Of a stretch of DNA of 64,000 nucleotides, positions 61,776-64,000 are shown piece after piece; position 1 is the first letter of the stretch, and each line of letters begins with the position of its first letter. The notes below the pieces were generated by a model. The model made no database searches and was not told the DNA's origin. It saw only the letters and a program-made list of their open reading frames with translations. The position numbers were made by a program, and so were the translations under genes. The stretch is taken from the NCBI GenBank assembly GCA_963772555.1, contig CAVYXQ010000008.1, forward strand, positions 186,001-250,000. The letters are read 5' to 3'. This stretch comes from Roseiarcus sp963772555 (GTDB taxonomy: Bacteria; Pseudomonadota; Alphaproteobacteria; Rhizobiales; Beijerinckiaceae).

Positions 61776-62403
61776 GCGGGAGCGGAAGCGACTCATGACG
61801 GCTGTCGCCGCCGCCGATGGGCTCATGCGCTGTCCCTGGCCCGGCAACGATCCGCTCTACCTCGCCTATCACGACGAGGAATGGGGCACGCCGGAATATG
61901 ACGATCGAGCGCTGTTCGAGAAGCTCGTTCTGGACGGCTTCCAGGCGGGCCTTTCGTGGATCACCATCCTGCGCAAGCGGCCAGCGTTCCGCACCGCGTT
62001 CGACGGGTTCGAGCCGGAGAAAATCGCCCGCTGGGACGCGGCCAAGAAGGCGGCGCTCATGCAGGACCCCGGCATCGTGCGCAACCGCGCCAAGATCGAC
62101 GCTACGGTCGCCCTGGCGCGTATCTATCTGGACCTCGCCGGCACGGGCGGCTTCGCCCGGCATCTCTGGGGCTTCGTCGACGGGCGGCCGATCCAGCACG
62201 CTCGCTGCAGCCTGGCGGAGATCCCCGCCGAGAGCGACATTTCGCGCGCAATCGCCAAGGATCTGCGCACGCGCGGTGGAAACTTCGTCGGCCCGACGAT
62301 CATCTACGCCTTCATGCAGGCGACCGGCATGGTCAACGATCACCTCGTCGATTGCTGTCGCCACGAAGCTTGCCGCGCGCTGGCGCGCCCGTTTGGAACG
62401 TGA
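61768..62403 (+). CDS. tag: DNA-3-methyladenine glycosylase I
   Basis: A 211-residue enzyme that removes 3-methyladenine from DNA. The pattern MRCPWPGNDPLYLAYHDEEW, FEKLVLDGFQAGLSWITIL and the C-terminal zinc ligands HLVDCCRHEAC fit TagI. ATG 61768 overlaps the SRAP stop by 8 bases. Its own stop overlaps the next start (GTGA), so this is an operon of three genes. Confidence 0.96.
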   Translation: MPERERKRLMTAVAAADGLMRCPWPGNDPLYLAYHDEEWGTPEYDDRALFEKLVLDGFQAGLSWITILRKRPAFRTAFDGFEPEKIARWDAAKKAALMQDPGIVRNRAKIDATVALARIYLDLAGTGGFARHLWGFVDGRPIQHARCSLAEIPAESDISRAIAKDLRTRGGNFVGPTIIYAFMQATGMVNDHLVDCCRHEACRALARPFGT

Positions 62404-63011
62404 AGGATCGGCCGCCGCCCCGCGCCTGGCAGCGCATGTTGTCGGGTCGGCGGCTTGACCTCATCGAACCGTCTCCGTTCGACGTCGAGATCGGCGACAT
62501 TGCACATGGTCTCGCCCGCGTCGCCCGATGGAACGGCCAGACCAAGGGGCCGGAGATCTTCTCGGTCGCCCAGCATTCGCTGCTCGTCGAAGCGCTGTTT
62601 GCCGCTGGCAGCCCGGCGCCGACGCGACCGTCGCGGCTTGCCGCGCTTCTGCACGACGGGCCGGAATATGTGATCGGCGACATGATCTCGCCGTTCAAGG
62701 AGGCCATCGGCAGCCCCTACAAGCGGATCGAAGCCCGTCTGCAGGGAGCGATCCACATCCGCTTCGGCCTGCCTGCGCAATTGCCGCAGGAACTGGCCAA
62801 GCGCATCAAAGCCGCGGATCGGATTTCCGCCTATTTCGAGGCGATCACGCTCGCCGGGTTCGCCGTCGCCGAAGCCCGCAAGCTTTTCGGAGATCCAGAT
62901 TTGCCCATGCGCGACGTCGCCGTATTTCTCGAACCGATGCGTCCGGGCGATGCGGAGGAGCGCTTTCTGCGCCGTTTCACGGAACTCGACGCCGAGAGGA
63001 TCGATCCGTAA
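62400..63011 (+). CDS. HD-domain phosphohydrolase, YfbR-like
   Basis: A 203-residue protein. The HD metal site is visible as QHSLLVEALF, ALLHDGPEYVIGDM and AADRISAYFEA. The family includes 5'-nucleotidases (YfbR) that act on deoxynucleotides. GTG 62400 overlaps the tag stop. The N-terminus AWQRMLSGRRLDLIEPSPFDVEI is typical of the alphaproteobacterial group. Confidence 0.9.
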   Translation: MKDRPPPRAWQRMLSGRRLDLIEPSPFDVEIGDIAHGLARVARWNGQTKGPEIFSVAQHSLLVEALFAAGSPAPTRPSRLAALLHDGPEYVIGDMISPFKEAIGSPYKRIEARLQGAIHIRFGLPAQLPQELAKRIKAADRISAYFEAITLAGFAVAEARKLFGDPDLPMRDVAVFLEPMRPGDAEERFLRRFTELDAERIDP

Positions 63012-63043
63012 GCAAGCGCGGCCGCAGCAGAAGGAGCCATTCC

Positions 63044-63556
63044 ATGCCGCGACTTCACGTGTGCTCGCTGGCACTGATCCGCGACACCGTCGCTGAGACC
63101 GGCGCTCGCTCTCTTGTAACCCTCTTGAGCCCAGGCACGACCGTCGCCCGGCCGGCGGGGATCACACTCGAGCGGCATCTCTATCTTGCCGTGTCCGACA
63201 TCGTCGCGCCGATGCCCGGCCAGGTCCTGCCAGAGCATACGCATCTGGACGAACTCCTGGCGTTCGTCCGTGCCTGGGACCGCGTGGAGCCCATGTTGAT
63301 CCATTGCTTTGCCGGCGTCAGCCGGTCGACGGCGGCCGCCTTCATCGCCGCCTGCGCCCTGAAGCCGCAACGCGACGAATTCGCCATCGCCCGCGCGATA
63401 CGCGCGGCTTCCCAAACCGCCACGCCGAACGCCCGCCTCGTTGCGCTCGCCGACCTCGCGCTCGGTCGAAACGGCCGCATGAGCGCCGCGATCGAGGACA
63501 TCGGGCGCGGCGAGGCCTGCTTCGAGGGGACGCCGTTCACGCTGGAGCTGGTCTGA
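63044..63556 (+). CDS. Tyrosine-phosphatase-like protein
   Basis: A 170-residue protein with the phosphatase loop HCFAGVSRS (C-x5-R) and an upstream conserved Asp-containing loop (SDIVAP). It resembles dual-specificity-type phosphatases annotated as tyrosine phosphatase family in rhizobia. ATG 63044 follows AAGGAG. It lies 32 bases after the HD gene and may extend that operon. Substrate unknown. Confidence 0.86.
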   Translation: MPRLHVCSLALIRDTVAETGARSLVTLLSPGTTVARPAGITLERHLYLAVSDIVAPMPGQVLPEHTHLDELLAFVRAWDRVEPMLIHCFAGVSRSTAAAFIAACALKPQRDEFAIARAIRAASQTATPNARLVALADLALGRNGRMSAAIEDIGRGEACFEGTPFTLELV

Positions 63557-63569
63557 AAGCGTAGTGGCC

Positions 63570-63974
63570 TCAGCCCTTGACCGCCTTTGTCATCGCTTCC
63601 TGCTCGGACGGCGAGGGCGAGCCGTAAAAAGCGGGTTCGTCATCTTTGCCGCCAAGCGCGCCATAGGCGTGGGCGCCGGACGCGTCGAACAGGACGACGA
63701 ACTTGTGTTCGGCGCATGCAGCGGGCTTGCAGACGAAGGAAAGCGCATAAGGCTTGCCGTCGATGGTCAAGTTCCTGATTTGTCCGGAAACCCCGTCGAA
63801 GTCTCTGTTGAACCGGACGAGCCAGTCCGGCGTCGGCTGGACGATTTTCATCAGACGCTCCCAGGCGGCGCGATACGGCGTCCTGCCGTGCAACGCGTCG
63901 AACAGGAATTCCGTTTCTCCGGCTTGGGCGGAGGCGGCGAGAAGGCCGAAAGCGAGGGCGATGCTGAAGCGCAT
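63570..63974 (-). CDS. Ivy-like C-type lysozyme inhibitor
   Basis: A 134-residue protein with a signal peptide (ending SAQAGE), so periplasmic. The Ivy-like loop is CKPAAC (family CKPHDC), followed by EHKFVVLFDASGAHAYGAL, as in the Ivy fold. It would protect peptidoglycan against host or competitor lysozyme, or control lytic transglycosylases. Convergent with the phosphatase gene. Confidence 0.82.
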   Translation of the reverse strand: MRFSIALAFGLLAASAQAGETEFLFDALHGRTPYRAAWERLMKIVQPTPDWLVRFNRDFDGVSGQIRNLTIDGKPYALSFVCKPAACAEHKFVVLFDASGAHAYGALGGKDDEPAFYGSPSPSEQEAMTKAVKG

Positions 63975-64000
63975 TGTCAGGAGCGATCCGGTTGGCGGTG

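Overview
The window is GC-rich bacterial DNA, densely coded on both strands. It is most likely chromosomal DNA of an alphaproteobacterium of the Hyphomicrobiales (Rhizobiales) type. That placement is inference from gene content: a FixK/FixJ-style regulator pair around a complete cbb3 oxidase cluster, a trpF-trpB arrangement, DUF1330, Ivy-like and DUF6510 genes, REP-like palindromes of the rhizobial kind, and a group II intron whose wording resembles those common in rhizobia. No rRNA, tRNA, CRISPR array or intact transposase was found.

Layout: (1) 1-6713, the tail of a DUF1365 gene, then a sugar-type ABC transporter (ATPase, permease, binding protein) flanked by two TIM-barrel proteins of glycoside-hydrolase-like type and enclosing a PEP-CTERM surface protein; a perfect FNR/FixK box lies before the PEP-CTERM gene. 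(2) 6826-11726, a cyoABCD-type quinol oxidase operon and a SYLF-domain protein. (3) 11785-16547, an accessory stretch with a DUF1365 remnant, a TumE/TumA-type toxin-antitoxin pair, an FAD-linked oxidase and three adjacent genes of unknown function. (4) 16832-25637, cytochrome P460, a molybdenum oxidoreductase/flavin reductase/DUF6510 operon, a YcaQ-like glycosylase, an orphan HigA with decayed HigB, an epoxide-hydrolase-like enzyme, two transglutaminase-fold proteins and a shrunken group II intron. (5) 25794-34943, trpF/trpB, a cytochrome c, a frameshifted ModE-like regulator, a class IV aminotransferase, a FolP-FolK fusion, an M20 peptidase, and a cNMP/CBS/nucleotidyltransferase gene with its exonuclease partner. 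(6) 34975-40571, a broken Pit phosphate transporter, PstS, an MFS transporter, a repeat-rich gap, and an oxalate/formate-type MFS transporter with a 41-residue partner. (7) 40822-43745, DUF1330, LysR, DoxX-like and NmrA-like genes. (8) 44409-49153, purF, cvpA, radA and a Crp/Fnr regulator. (9) 49529-58399, ccoNOQP-GHIS and a FixJ-like regulator. (10) 58691-63974, housekeeping and DNA-repair genes and an Ivy-like lysozyme inhibitor.

How the genes fit together: the two terminal oxidase clusters (quinol and cbb3), the FixK-like and FixJ-like regulators and several c-type cytochromes point to an organism that moves across oxygen tensions. The most unusual part of the window is its gene debris. 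Short pieces of genes (trpB tail, purF, an epoxide-hydrolase-like start, a DUF1365 tail, higB, pit) lie in the gaps, and three genes carry +1 frameshifts, one of which joins trpF to trpB. The best candidates for an undescribed system are the ABC/PEP-CTERM/double TIM-barrel locus and the three-gene unknown module at 14540-16547.
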